A stretch of 64,000 nucleotides of DNA from Polyangiaceae bacterium. GTDB taxonomy: Bacteria; Myxococcota_A; Polyangia; Polyangiales; Polyangiaceae. The DNA is taken from the NCBI GenBank assembly GCA_029261965.1, contig JAJDAH010000238.1:20453-84452 (forward strand), read 5' to 3'. Shown one piece after another: positions 17,796-25,730 of the stretch. Every line of letters begins with the position of its first letter. Positions within the stretch are counted from its first letter, which is position 1. Position numbers and translations under genes: made by a program. Under the pieces are notes generated by a model. That model ran no database searches. It had not been told where the DNA came from and saw only the letters and a list, made by a program, of their open reading frames with translations.

Positions 17796-18521
17796 ATGGG
17801 CTGGCACGCGGTCGGCGTGATTTGGGGAGTCGTCAGTCTCCTTTTCGCGGGGCTCTCGATCGCGCTCTTCCGGGAGGCTCGCCGGATGCGAAAAACGTCG
17901 ACGAGCCGGCTTTCCGACGCGCAAGACGGGTTGCTCGAGCTGTCCGGGGAAGTGACCGAAAGCGGCGCCGTAATGAGCCCCGTGACCGACCGATTGGTCG
18001 GTTACGCCGAATGCACGATCGTAATCCACTCGAAAGGAGCCAAGTCCGAAACGATCCAAAAGAATCTCGGCGACCGAATCACGCTGCGGGACGCCACCGC
18101 CACGGTGACATTGCCCACCCAAGGGGTTGATCTGAGCCCGCTATTCACCTCGACGAGCATGAAGTGGCAGGCCGAGCAGCTGCCGCCATCCGTGGCTTCG
18201 CTGCTCGCGGAGCGCGTCGGCGAACCGGCAGCGATCGAGAGCGTCACTGCCACGGAAAAGGCCATCGTGCCGGGCGATCAGCTCTACGTCATCGGACACG
18301 CCAAGGTGCTGCATGACGACCGCGGAGCCTACCGCGAGGCGCCGGCCACGATCGTACCGCTCGCGCAGACGGCCCCGCTCTTCGTGTCCACCAAGAGCGA
18401 GGCCGAGGAACACGGCGCGTCAATCGCCGGCTCGATCATGGCGGCCATGTCCTTTGCCGCTTCGGCGTTTGCTTGGGCGAAGTACTACCTGCCGGATCTG
18501 CTGGCAGCATTCGACGAATGA
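17796..18521 (+). CDS. Membrane protein with GIDE/MULAN-like domain
   Basis: The 241-residue protein starts with a transmembrane segment (GVIWGVVSLLFAGLSIALF) and ends with another (SIMAAMSFAASAFAWAKYYL). The region between contains GLLELSGEV, SPVTDRLVGYAECTIVI and GDQLYVIGHAKVLHDDRG, which resembles the GIDE domain of mitochondrial E3 ligase MULAN and its bacterial homologues; the eukaryotic RING finger is absent. This domain is predicted to sit between the two membrane helices. Function in bacteria is unknown. I chose ATG 17796 because it immediately precedes the first membrane segment. It is followed by a convergent FHA gene 44 bases away. Confidence 0.75.
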   Translation: MGWHAVGVIWGVVSLLFAGLSIALFREARRMRKTSTSRLSDAQDGLLELSGEVTESGAVMSPVTDRLVGYAECTIVIHSKGAKSETIQKNLGDRITLRDATATVTLPTQGVDLSPLFTSTSMKWQAEQLPPSVASLLAERVGEPAAIESVTATEKAIVPGDQLYVIGHAKVLHDDRGAYREAPATIVPLAQTAPLFVSTKSEAEEHGASIAGSIMAAMSFAASAFAWAKYYLPDLLAAFDE

Positions 18522-18565
18522 TTGAGCGTGCGACCGAGCATCGGGCCCGGAACAGAAGCGCGCGC

Positions 18566-19378
18566 TCAGCTGAACGCTAGGATTTGCTTGGCGCGTTCGC
18601 GCTCGTTGTCGGTCATCATCGACATCCGTCCGCGGATCGAGTCTTGGTACCGCCGAAATAGCGCGCGATCGAAGTCGCCCGCCGTCTTGAGCGCCAGTCC
18701 GAACGGGGAGAGAACGTCCGGCGACATGACGCGATCGAGCTTGAGATGCATTTCGATCGCCCGCTCTATCCAGATCCCTTCGCCGAGGGCGGCCCCGAGC
18801 TGGAGACAATACCGAGCCGCGGTATCGAGCAACTCGTCGTCGATGGGGGCGTTGTTCGACGCCTCGGCGATGACCGTTCGCACGTGGCCGGCGAGCACCC
18901 GCGCCGCCCCTTTGGCGTCCCCCCGCCCGAGGAGTCGATCAGCGAGCCCGCCGACGACTTTGAACGCTTCTGCTCGCGTCGTGTGCGCCGTCGGGCTCGG
19001 CGGCTTGCTGCCGGGAGACGAGTCCCGCGCGGCCGGAATGAGATCCGAAATGACGCGCGTGCCGCGCGCGTGCGGATCTTCGTAGAGCATAAGATCGTAG
19101 GTGCCAATCACGACTCGATCGCCGCTGTCTAGATCGTAGGGGCGGCGAACGCGCACCTCGTTGACGAAGACTCCGTTCGCGCTGCCCAAGTCCTCGAGGC
19201 GAACGCCAGTTTCGGTGACGATGAGCCGAGCGTGGCGCCGGGACACGAGCTCGTCGACGATGACGATGGAGCATTCGTCGGCCCGGCCGATCACGTGCTC
19301 GCCCACCGACAGCGCCACTTCTTTGCCGCGGTACCTGAGCACGAACGCTCGCCGGCCAGGCGCTTCCTTAGTCAGCAT
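18566..19378 (-). CDS. FHA-domain protein
   Basis: The 270-residue protein has an N-terminal forkhead-associated phosphothreonine-binding domain (about residues 10-100): GEHVIGRADECSIVI, SRRHARLIV and LEDLGSANGVFVN are the conserved Gly-Arg, Ser-x-x-His and Asn motifs. After a Pro/Ser linker comes a C-terminal helical region of about 140 residues (ADRLLGRGDAKGAARVLAGHV..., FDRALFRRYQDSIRG) that is not recognised but may be an interaction scaffold. It would read out Ser/Thr kinase signalling in the cytoplasm; a kinase is encoded at 38985. No close operon partner: the gene upstream of its start is 120 bases away. Confidence 0.88.
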   Translation of the reverse strand: MLTKEAPGRRAFVLRYRGKEVALSVGEHVIGRADECSIVIVDELVSRRHARLIVTETGVRLEDLGSANGVFVNEVRVRRPYDLDSGDRVVIGTYDLMLYEDPHARGTRVISDLIPAARDSSPGSKPPSPTAHTTRAEAFKVVGGLADRLLGRGDAKGAARVLAGHVRTVIAEASNNAPIDDELLDTAARYCLQLGAALGEGIWIERAIEMHLKLDRVMSPDVLSPFGLALKTAGDFDRALFRRYQDSIRGRMSMMTDNERERAKQILAFS

Positions 19379-19501
19379 GACCTCACGCGGATTCCGATGA
19401 CCCCCGAACCAGAGCTTAGGGCCGCACAGCAGCAGCGAGAAGCCAGAAAAATTGGACCCGCGGGCCGGAAATTCAGAAAGGCGAAAAAACCTTCGACCGA
19501 G

Positions 19502-20374
19502 TCACATTCCGGCCGCTTCGACGCAGGTGGTGTAGGTCCGAAAATCGGACCCGCAACCCGCGGAGCTCGCAAAACCGAGAACGCAGGTGAACGTCGCATT
19601 CCCGTTCGCGCACGTCAGAAAATCCTCCCACTCGTCGCCGCACCCCGTGCCCGTAGCGCCTGCCCAGAGGCAGTTCGAGACACATTCTGCTTTCGTCGGC
19701 GCGTTGAACGGGCAAGAGGCGGCGATGACCTTGTCGCAGTACTCGTCGCACGGAGTCACGATGGCGGGGTTGGGGTTGGCGGACACCGCACAGTCGATCG
19801 CAGACAGGTAGAGAAGACCGCAACCCTGGAAGAACGGATCGCCGGCGCCGCTGCACTGCACGGTCCCCGATTCGGTGCAGTCGAAGTAGCCGTCGGCGGC
19901 GCGGTCGCAAGACGACGACGACGTCAGCGCTCGGCAGGTGAGCAAGCAACCACTCTCGGTGGGCGCGCCGGTGCATCCCGACATCGAAAGGTCGTTGCAG
20001 AGCGCGTCGCAACGACCAGTCGTGCCGCTTCCCGCGGCGCCCGACGCGCCGCTGGACGCACCCGCGCCCGCAGTAGCCCCGGAGCCGGCAGCGCCTCCAA
20101 CACCGGCGCCCGCCGATCCACCCGACGACGCCCCCGCCGCTCCGGCACCGCCACCCGTGGAAGCACCGGAGCTGCCGCCAGTCGCGGTACTGCCGCCAGT
20201 CGCGGTACTGCCGCCGCTCGCGGTACTGCCGCCGGTCGCCGTGCTACCGCCGCTGGCGGTGCTGCCGGATTCGCCCGCGCTGCCCGTCGTCCCGCCGTCG
20301 TCCGTCGTGCTCGAGCAGGCCAACAGAATCATCGACAGGGCGGACAGCGACACCAACACGTTGCATGAATTCAT
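19502..20374 (-). CDS. Cys-rich lipoprotein with tandem-repeat linker
   Basis: The 290-residue product has a signal peptide with lipobox MILLAC (Cys about residue 21) and about 95 residues of linker that include an almost exact GGSTATGGSTASG repeat, encoded by 18-bp DNA repeats at 20171-20260. The C-terminal 170 residues hold about 16 cysteines in pairs (CDALCNDLSMSGC, CDEYCDKVIAASC, ECVSNCLWAG), resembling other Cys domains in this window. It is probably a disulfide-stabilised surface protein of unknown function. ATG 20374 was chosen because the signal peptide starts there. Confidence 0.83.
   Translation of the reverse strand: MNSCNVLVSLSALSMILLACSSTTDDGGTTGSAGESGSTASGGSTATGGSTASGGSTATGGSTATGGSSGASTGGGAGAAGASSGGSAGAGVGGAAGSGATAGAGASSGASGAAGSGTTGRCDALCNDLSMSGCTGAPTESGCLLTCRALTSSSSCDRAADGYFDCTESGTVQCSGAGDPFFQGCGLLYLSAIDCAVSANPNPAIVTPCDEYCDKVIAASCPFNAPTKAECVSNCLWAGATGTGCGDEWEDFLTCANGNATFTCVLGFASSAGCGSDFRTYTTCVEAAGM
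20171..20260. repeat. 18-bp tandem repeat, five copies
   Basis: Five consecutive 18-bp units of the type gctgccgccagtcgcggt lie inside the lipoprotein gene at 19502-20374. The first two copies differ at one base, and later copies diverge further. Each encodes six residues, so changes in copy number keep the reading frame and only alter linker length. Confidence 0.85.
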
Positions 20375-20512
20375 GATCGCAAAAGCTAGCACGGCGGCCC
20401 GCCGCGAGCGCGCTCCCCCGCTCGGAAGTAGTGTCCGGACGTGCGCGTGACGGCTCAGAAAAGCGACGCCGCGTAGTAACAAAAAAACCTGTATTTCCCA
20501 GCACTCCGGAGC

Positions 20513-20541
20513 TTGTCACTCGGGGCGACGAGGCGAATACT
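20513..20541 (+). promoter_or_regulatory. Predicted sigma70-type promoter
   Basis: TTGTCA (20513-20518) and AATACT (20536-20541) are 17 bases apart; the -10 ends 7 bases before ATG 20549, giving a predicted leaderless mRNA. The -10 is a weak match. Confidence 0.4.
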
Positions 20542-20548
20542 GAATCTC

Positions 20549-21499
20549 ATGAACGCGCGCACATCGCTACTGACTCTCCTCGGCGTCGGCTTGGCCTCCA
20601 CCAGTTGTTTGCCAACGGATACTCGGCCGCCGCCGAGCGAGCTCTTGATCACCGGCACCGGCGCCACACGAACCGTCGACGGTGTGCCCGCTACCGAGAC
20701 TTCGGATGGATGGGCCATCTCGTTCTCCCAAACCTTGATCTCGATCGGCTACTTCGCCGCCGAGGGTGACGAGTGCGCGCTCTACTCGAGTCCCGGCTAC
20801 GCCCGCGTGATGGAGATGACCCGCTCCGGGGCGCAGAAGATCAATCTCGTGCATGCACTCGGCACCTGCATCCTCGACTACGAGCTTTCGAGCTCGGGTC
20901 TCGACGAGCCCGTGGGGGAAGGAGTCACCGAAGAAATGCAGACGTTCATGCTCACTCCCGAGGATGACCCCTATTCCGTGCAGGCATCAGCCAACATCTA
21001 CGTGGTCGGCAGCGCGAGCAAGGACGGCGTCGAAAAAACGTTCGCGTTGGCCTACCGACACGGCGTCGACTACGAAGCCTGCGGGCCCATCGTCGAAGAC
21101 GTTCACATGCCGACGACCGTCATGCTCGAAGAAAACGGCAACGCCGTCGTCGACGTGTCGGTCGACAGCAGCGCCCTGTTCCGCGACACCCTCGACGACG
21201 AAACGACGACGATCGGTTTTCAGGTGTTCGCAGATGCCGATACCGTCTACGGCAACGACGACGGAGAGGTCACCCTCGATGAGCTCGAAGCCGTGCCCCT
21301 CGCCGACATCATGTCCGAAGGCCGATACGACGACGCCAACGAGGAGCCCGTGCTCGAGGTGGAAGACAAGAACCTTCCCGAGGAGCTCACCACCCTCGGG
21401 CACTACGTGTACTTCCAGCTCTTCCCGTTGATCTTGCGGGTGGAGGGCAATGGGCTTTGCCGTCAAGACCGGTTCGTCAACGACCGGACGCCCCGCTGA
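20549..21499 (+). CDS. Lipoprotein, unknown
   Basis: The 316-residue product has a signal peptide with lipobox LASTSC (Cys about residue 19) but no Gly-rich linker, unlike most lipoproteins here. The mature part contains GWAISFSQTLISIGYFA, ALGTCILDYELSSS, and an acidic segment (YGNDDGEVTLDELEAVPLADIM) that resembles an EF-hand loop or the calcium-loop style DxDxD(G)xxxxxE. The last 50 residues include YVYFQLFPLILRVEGNGLCRQD. I do not recognise the family; the organisation suggests a beta-rich domain with one Ca-binding loop. It starts 174 bases from the divergent repeat lipoprotein. Confidence 0.75.
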   Translation: MNARTSLLTLLGVGLASTSCLPTDTRPPPSELLITGTGATRTVDGVPATETSDGWAISFSQTLISIGYFAAEGDECALYSSPGYARVMEMTRSGAQKINLVHALGTCILDYELSSSGLDEPVGEGVTEEMQTFMLTPEDDPYSVQASANIYVVGSASKDGVEKTFALAYRHGVDYEACGPIVEDVHMPTTVMLEENGNAVVDVSVDSSALFRDTLDDETTTIGFQVFADADTVYGNDDGEVTLDELEAVPLADIMSEGRYDDANEEPVLEVEDKNLPEELTTLGHYVYFQLFPLILRVEGNGLCRQDRFVNDRTPR

Positions 21500-21505
21500 C
21501 GCGAC

Positions 21506-22831
21506 TCAGCGAACGACGACAGTCTCGCACCCGAGAACGATTTCGACCCGCGCGTCGACGTCGCTCTTGACGGTGTCGCAGATCGAGCCGCACAGAACGA
21601 TCTTCGTATTGTCGGGGGAGTACTGCCAACCTTCGGCGCCCGCGGCGCAGTCCTGCGTCGTATCCTGGAGGATCGGCATCGGATCCGGAGTCCCACCGGG
21701 GAAGTAGTCGACGTTGACCTTGCCGAGGTCGACCATCACGCCGTCGGGGCTCGGAGGAATGTCGAACTCACAAGTGATGGTGTTGCCGCTGATGGCGGCC
21801 AGCGCCGCGGACAGATCCGCCGCGAAGTCCACGCTGGTGGTCATGTCGAAGTGACAGTCACCGACGTCGCTGGCCGTAATCGAGTGGTCGCAGCCCGGGT
21901 CGTTCGCCGTGCCGCCTTCCCACGCGATGCTCGACAGAAGCGCGCGACCGTTCTCACTGCCCGGCGCACCGATGGCGAACGTGCGGATGTTGACCGACCG
22001 CGCCTTGGGGATCTCGGCTTGAATCAGCGTCGTCGCCTGCTCCGGGTCGCAAGTGTCCGCCCCGTCGGTGATGAGCACGACGAAGTTGTTCCCCGGCAGA
22101 CGCGCCTGCTCGTGCAGATGTTTGTAGCCGAGAATCGTCGCACCGATGATCGGCGTCGGTCCGCGGGGGGTCGTGCTCGCGATGCTCGCGGTGAACGTGT
22201 CGAATTGGGGTTGATCGACCGGCAACACGGGCACGTTCGGCGAGGATTGTGCCCCGCAGACGTTGTTGTTGCTGAAGTAGGTCAGCCCCGCGCTCGAGCC
22301 GGGAGGCAGCTGCGAGATGGCGTCGAGCAGACCCGCCGTGACGACGTCCCACTTGGTGGGCTGCGTCGGATCGACCGGCACCGGGTCGGCCTCGCAATCG
22401 GCCGAGGTCTGGAGTGGTGGCAGGTTGCAGTTCATGCTCCCGCTGCGGTCGAGCAAGAACAGGATGTTCGAGGGCAAGAGCTCGGACTCGATGCTCGCCG
22501 AGGCGCACCCCATCGGGGGAGCCCCGCCGGCGCCGGGATCACCGCCCGTGCCGCTACTCGTGACGCCATCGACACAGATCGCCTGACACACGGGGCCGTT
22601 ATTGCCGAGGCAGAAGCACCGCTCCGGGCACGTCGTGCACCCACCGCAGTCAGGCGTAGCCGTGCACCCTGGACCCGGCGGCATCGGCGGCTGCCCACCG
22701 CCGTCCGCGGACGCCATGCCGAAACCACCGAAGCCGTTTTGACGCGGCGCGGTTTCGTCCGAGCACGCCATGCCGGCGGCCAACAACACGACGAGCGACG
22801 ACGCTCCCATCCACTGATTCGTTCGGAACAT
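21506..22831 (-). CDS. VWA-domain lipoprotein
   Basis: The 441-residue product has lipobox LLAAGMAC, a Cys-rich patch (TPDCGGCTTCPERCFC) and a single VWA domain beginning ILFLLDRSGSMNC, with LITDGADTC as the later metal loop. The C-terminus (CEFDIPPSPDGVMVD, then CGSICDTVKSDVDARVEIVLGC) is the same accessory module seen after both VWA domains of the protein at 8616. It probably functions in metal-dependent adhesion at the surface. The ATG at 22831 lies 11 bases downstream of the stop of the preceding lipoprotein gene, so the two form an operon. A longer upstream reading is a shadow of that gene. Confidence 0.88.
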   Translation of the reverse strand: MFRTNQWMGASSLVVLLAAGMACSDETAPRQNGFGGFGMASADGGGQPPMPPGPGCTATPDCGGCTTCPERCFCLGNNGPVCQAICVDGVTSSGTGGDPGAGGAPPMGCASASIESELLPSNILFLLDRSGSMNCNLPPLQTSADCEADPVPVDPTQPTKWDVVTAGLLDAISQLPPGSSAGLTYFSNNNVCGAQSSPNVPVLPVDQPQFDTFTASIASTTPRGPTPIIGATILGYKHLHEQARLPGNNFVVLITDGADTCDPEQATTLIQAEIPKARSVNIRTFAIGAPGSENGRALLSSIAWEGGTANDPGCDHSITASDVGDCHFDMTTSVDFAADLSAALAAISGNTITCEFDIPPSPDGVMVDLGKVNVDYFPGGTPDPMPILQDTTQDCAAGAEGWQYSPDNTKIVLCGSICDTVKSDVDARVEIVLGCETVVVR

Positions 22832-22842
22832 TTTTTTGCGCT

Positions 22843-23652
22843 TCACGGGCACGTCGGCAGGGGGTTGCCGAAAATGGTCGCCTTCCAGACGCCGGAGCCG
22901 CCGAAGGCATTGTTCGCCGTCTCGACTCCGCTCCAACCGCCGGGAACGAAAGTGGAAGTGTTGGCGTCGTAGCCTGCGGTGACGGTGCCAGACCAGGGTA
23001 CTGCGACGCCGATGGCGACGTAGTCGGCGTTGACCAGGAGCCCGTCGAACTGAAACGTTCGGCAATCGAGCCGCCCGCTGATCGTCGCCTGATAGGGAAA
23101 GGTCTCGTTGGCAACGCCGGTCACCGAGCCTTGACTGATTTCGAGGAACTCTCCGCTCTGGCCTTCCACCAGGGTCATGTCCACGTTGCCAACGACCGGA
23201 ATCGGCAGGCCGATGAAGGTGAGCGACGACGACCACATGCCGTCGAAACAACCGACGTAGCGACCTGCCCGACAAGGGTTGCCCGGCGGAGACTCCGGCC
23301 AACTGAAAGTCTGGGAAGGCACGGCGCCGGTTCCCATCCCGCCGGTTCCGCCGACACCCGGCACGCCGGCGCTGCCGCCGGCACCCGCCGTGCAAAACTC
23401 GATGCACGCGGTCTGATCGTTGCCTTCGCAGGTGCAGAGCGCCGCGCAACTCGTGCAGCCGGCGCAATCCGGAGCGCTCGAGCACGACGCGACGGGTTCG
23501 ATGGGTCCTGACCCGCCGGTTGCCGCGCCGCCAGTACCACCGGGACCGCCTTGCGCGTTGCCGCCAAAACCGCCGCTGCTCCCCGCGCCATCGGAGCTGC
23601 ACGCGAACGCCCCTGCAAGCAGCAAGGTGGCAGTCCACATCATGAATTTCAT
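22843..23652 (-). CDS. Cys-patch lipoprotein, unknown C-terminal domain
   Basis: The 269-residue product has lipobox LAGAFAC (Cys about residue 18), a Gly-rich linker and a Cys-rich patch (APDCAGCTSCAALCTC) that aligns with the patch of the VWA lipoprotein downstream, so the two are related in this part. The C-terminal 160 residues include CRAGRYVGCFDG and alternating beta-type sequence (FLEISQGSVTGVANETFPYQ, DGLLVNADYVAIGVAV) without a recognised family. A GGAGAG Shine-Dalgarno lies 8 bases before the ATG at 23652. It is the first gene of a two-gene operon with the VWA protein. Confidence 0.83.
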   Translation of the reverse strand: MKFMMWTATLLLAGAFACSSDGAGSSGGFGGNAQGGPGGTGGAATGGSGPIEPVASCSSAPDCAGCTSCAALCTCEGNDQTACIEFCTAGAGGSAGVPGVGGTGGMGTGAVPSQTFSWPESPPGNPCRAGRYVGCFDGMWSSSLTFIGLPIPVVGNVDMTLVEGQSGEFLEISQGSVTGVANETFPYQATISGRLDCRTFQFDGLLVNADYVAIGVAVPWSGTVTAGYDANTSTFVPGGWSGVETANNAFGGSGVWKATIFGNPLPTCP

Positions 23653-23851
23653 GTCATCACTCTCCGCTAGCCGAACACAGTTTACGCGCACGCGGAGACA
23701 AGCTCAATGAACGACGGGGGCAACCGCGCGACACACACGATCAAACGACCGCACGACGGCGATGGAAACCGGAAAACGCGTCACGGGCGCGATACCGGTG
23801 TCTCGAAAGTCGTGGAACTCGTCGCCGGCCGCGATACCCTTTCAGGGTCGA

Positions 23852-25183
23852 ATGAAACGGCAAGAACTCGCGGGCTTGATTCTGACGGTGCACGCCGCGC
23901 TCGCGTGTTCATCTGGCGATGGTGGCTCGGCGCTACCGCCGCCAGGGTGCGAGGCGTTCAGCTTCGAGCGTTGCAACGTTCTGGACGAAGATTGCCAACG
24001 CGACGTTTTCGGAGCGGTAGCCTGCTTGCGCGACCAGGACCCAGGCCCGCTGCCGGAGATCCGCACCATCAGTCGTGCCGACGTGCAACCGCTCTTCGAA
24101 GAAATGGCGACCGAAGAGCTCGCAGAGTCGCCGCAAGATCCCGACGTGACTCGGGCAGCGGAGTTGCTCGGCCTGGTACCGCCGGGCGGCCTCGAGCCGG
24201 CGGCCATCTCCGAAGCGCAGGCGACCCTCGTCGCGGGTTTTTTCGACACCGACTCCGGGGCCATCACCTTGGTGGCGGAAAACGCCAGACGAGATGGTGC
24301 GGTCGGCCTGCTCGCCCACGAGTTCGTACACGTGCTGCAAGATCGCCGACACGACTTGAGCGCGGTCCCGCCGGACGACGCGAGCACCGACACCAACCTC
24401 GGCGCTTCCGGCCTCGTCGAAGGGGAGGCTTCTCTCTATTCGACCTTGTGGGAAGTCTCGAATCTCGGTCGCACCCCTAGCGACGTCGCGTGGCCGCGCC
24501 TGTTCGCCAACTCCACGGCCGACGCCGACCTGTTCATGCAAGAGAGCGAGTCTCCACTGCTCGACGCGTTTCTCAGTTTTCCCTACACCTACGGTTTCCG
24601 ATTCGTCCACGCGACATGGGAGACGACCGGCCAAGAAGGCATCGACGCGCGCTACGCCGACATGCCGAGCACCCTCGAGATCCTGCACGGCCGAGCATCG
24701 ATGGTCTCCGCTCTACCGACGCCGGAGCCCGCGACTGGCTACGAGCTCATCGGCGTCGACGAACTCGGCGCCCAGCTCACCGCGTTGTTCGCTTCGAAAA
24801 ACCGAGTCGGACCTTCGGCGCGCGAGCTCACTTCCGCGTGGCGCGCCGACTGGCTCTGGATCTTCGGCGCCACCGACTCGGACGATACGTTGGTGATCTG
24901 GAGGATCCTCTTGGACGATTTCTCGGCCGAAGCCCTGACCGAGGACGTCAACGATCGTGCCTCGCCGACGGGCGCCTCCTGGATGGCCCGGCTGGCCCCG
25001 AGCCCCGACCTCGGCCTGAGCGCGGTCATCGTGGTTGGAAGCGACCCTGCCGCCGTCTCGACCGCGGTTTCGAGCTTCGCGGATTCAACCAACGGCCAGA
25101 ACGGCGGGCCCTCCGGTTCGAGCCGCGAGGCTCCGCCTCTTTCCATCGGCCACCGACTCGGCAGCGGCTGCCTCGTCCATTGA
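23852..25183 (+). CDS. Lipoprotein zinc metalloprotease-like (HExxH)
   Basis: The 443-residue product has a signal peptide with Cys about residue 19 (HAALAC) and a short linker. The segment LLAHEFVHVLQDRRHDL has the HExxH zinc motif, and GLVEGEASLYSTLW about 35 residues later has the Glu/Gly of the gluzincin third ligand (EGEA). Family is not named with certainty; many exported myxobacterial proteins of this length carry the same HEFxH...EGxA arrangement. It would cleave proteins outside the cell. The ATG at 23852 precedes the signal peptide. The tail (last 50 residues) is Ser/Gly rich and has no repeats. Confidence 0.78.
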   Translation: MKRQELAGLILTVHAALACSSGDGGSALPPPGCEAFSFERCNVLDEDCQRDVFGAVACLRDQDPGPLPEIRTISRADVQPLFEEMATEELAESPQDPDVTRAAELLGLVPPGGLEPAAISEAQATLVAGFFDTDSGAITLVAENARRDGAVGLLAHEFVHVLQDRRHDLSAVPPDDASTDTNLGASGLVEGEASLYSTLWEVSNLGRTPSDVAWPRLFANSTADADLFMQESESPLLDAFLSFPYTYGFRFVHATWETTGQEGIDARYADMPSTLEILHGRASMVSALPTPEPATGYELIGVDELGAQLTALFASKNRVGPSARELTSAWRADWLWIFGATDSDDTLVIWRILLDDFSAEALTEDVNDRASPTGASWMARLAPSPDLGLSAVIVVGSDPAAVSTAVSSFADSTNGQNGGPSGSSREAPPLSIGHRLGSGCLVH

Positions 25184-25316
25184 CTTTTCGCCTCGGAAAC
25201 CGCGCGACCCGTCGGACGTGGCACACTCTGAGCCGCGGCCCGAGTACGATGCTCGGTGTTTTCAGGCTTTCAGCGAGGCATGGGGATTGCTTTTGACTGC
25301 TCCCGGAGGAACTCGA

Positions 25317-25493
25317 ATGAACACTGTGTTTCGCACCATCGCGCTCGGATGCATCGCGGCGCTCGGCACCGTGCTCGATCTCGGGCAACGCGGTGTCACT
25401 CGTGCGGACGCCCTCGCCATCGACCCGGCGTCGGACACGCTGCTCGTCATCGACGGCGCCACACGAACGCTGGTCGAGACTCCCCTCCCCTGA
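25317..25493 (+). CDS. Small exported peptide (58 residues), unknown
   Basis: The ATG is preceded by a strong GGAGGA Shine-Dalgarno (25305-25310). The product starts MNTVFRTIALGCIAALGTVLDLG, a signal-like hydrophobic stretch, followed by about 30 polar residues (ADALAIDPASDTLLVIDGAT). An Ala-x-Ala type cleavage site (ADALA) is visible. I do not recognise a family. The good ribosome site and the lack of any overlapping gene make it a plausible secreted peptide gene. Confidence 0.5.
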   Translation: MNTVFRTIALGCIAALGTVLDLGQRGVTRADALAIDPASDTLLVIDGATRTLVETPLP

Positions 25494-25573
25494 AAACGGC
25501 CGCCGCGCGCCAGCCGCCACGCGGTCCAGCCCAATCGCGTCCACCTGCCGCGGGGGTAAAGCCGGCAGCGTGC

Positions 25574-25615
25574 TTGACGAACATGTGCCGGGCCATTAGT
25601 TAACCAGTCAGTTAA
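25574..25615 (+). promoter_or_regulatory. Predicted promoter and repeat operator of the ArsR remnant
   Basis: TTGACG (25574-25579) and TAGTTA (25597-25602) are 17 bases apart. AGTTAA occurs twice, at 25598-25603 and 25610-25615, and TTAAC...GTTAA (25600-25604 / 25611-25615) is an inverted repeat around the predicted start. Such AT-rich symmetric sites are typical of ArsR autoregulation. The intact promoter may now serve the downstream DUF899 gene. Confidence 0.5.
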
Positions 25616-25684
25616 TTGATTGGCGAGTTGACGTCGGCGCTGGACCTCGACCACACGTTTTTTGCGCTCTCGGACCCCACCCGG
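25616..25684 (+). pseudogene. Truncated ArsR-family regulator remnant
   Basis: Reading from the TTG at 25616, the first 23 codons spell MIGELTSALDLDHTFFALSDPTR, ending in the FFALSDPTR block; the run LDLDHTFFALSDPTR is the N-terminal helix signature ('xLxxxFxALxDPTRR') of ArsR-type regulators. After R the similarity stops and the frame runs into unrelated sequence. The rest of the winged-helix is missing, so the gene is broken by an internal deletion. A promoter with repeat operator lies just before it and the DUF899 gene just after it, the usual arsR-effector pair arrangement. Confidence 0.6.
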
Positions 25685-25730
25685 CACCCCGCCGCAGTCG
25701 CGAACGACAAAAAAAGGAAGCCGAGGACCG

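Noticed and set aside
22844..23638. N-terminal extension of the VWA lipoprotein up to 23638
   Set aside because: It is the shadow of the upstream lipoprotein gene in another frame; the signal peptide begins at 22831.
25205..25235. Sigma54-type TGGCAC element
   Set aside because: The -12 GC element at the right distance is missing (GAGC instead of TTGC).
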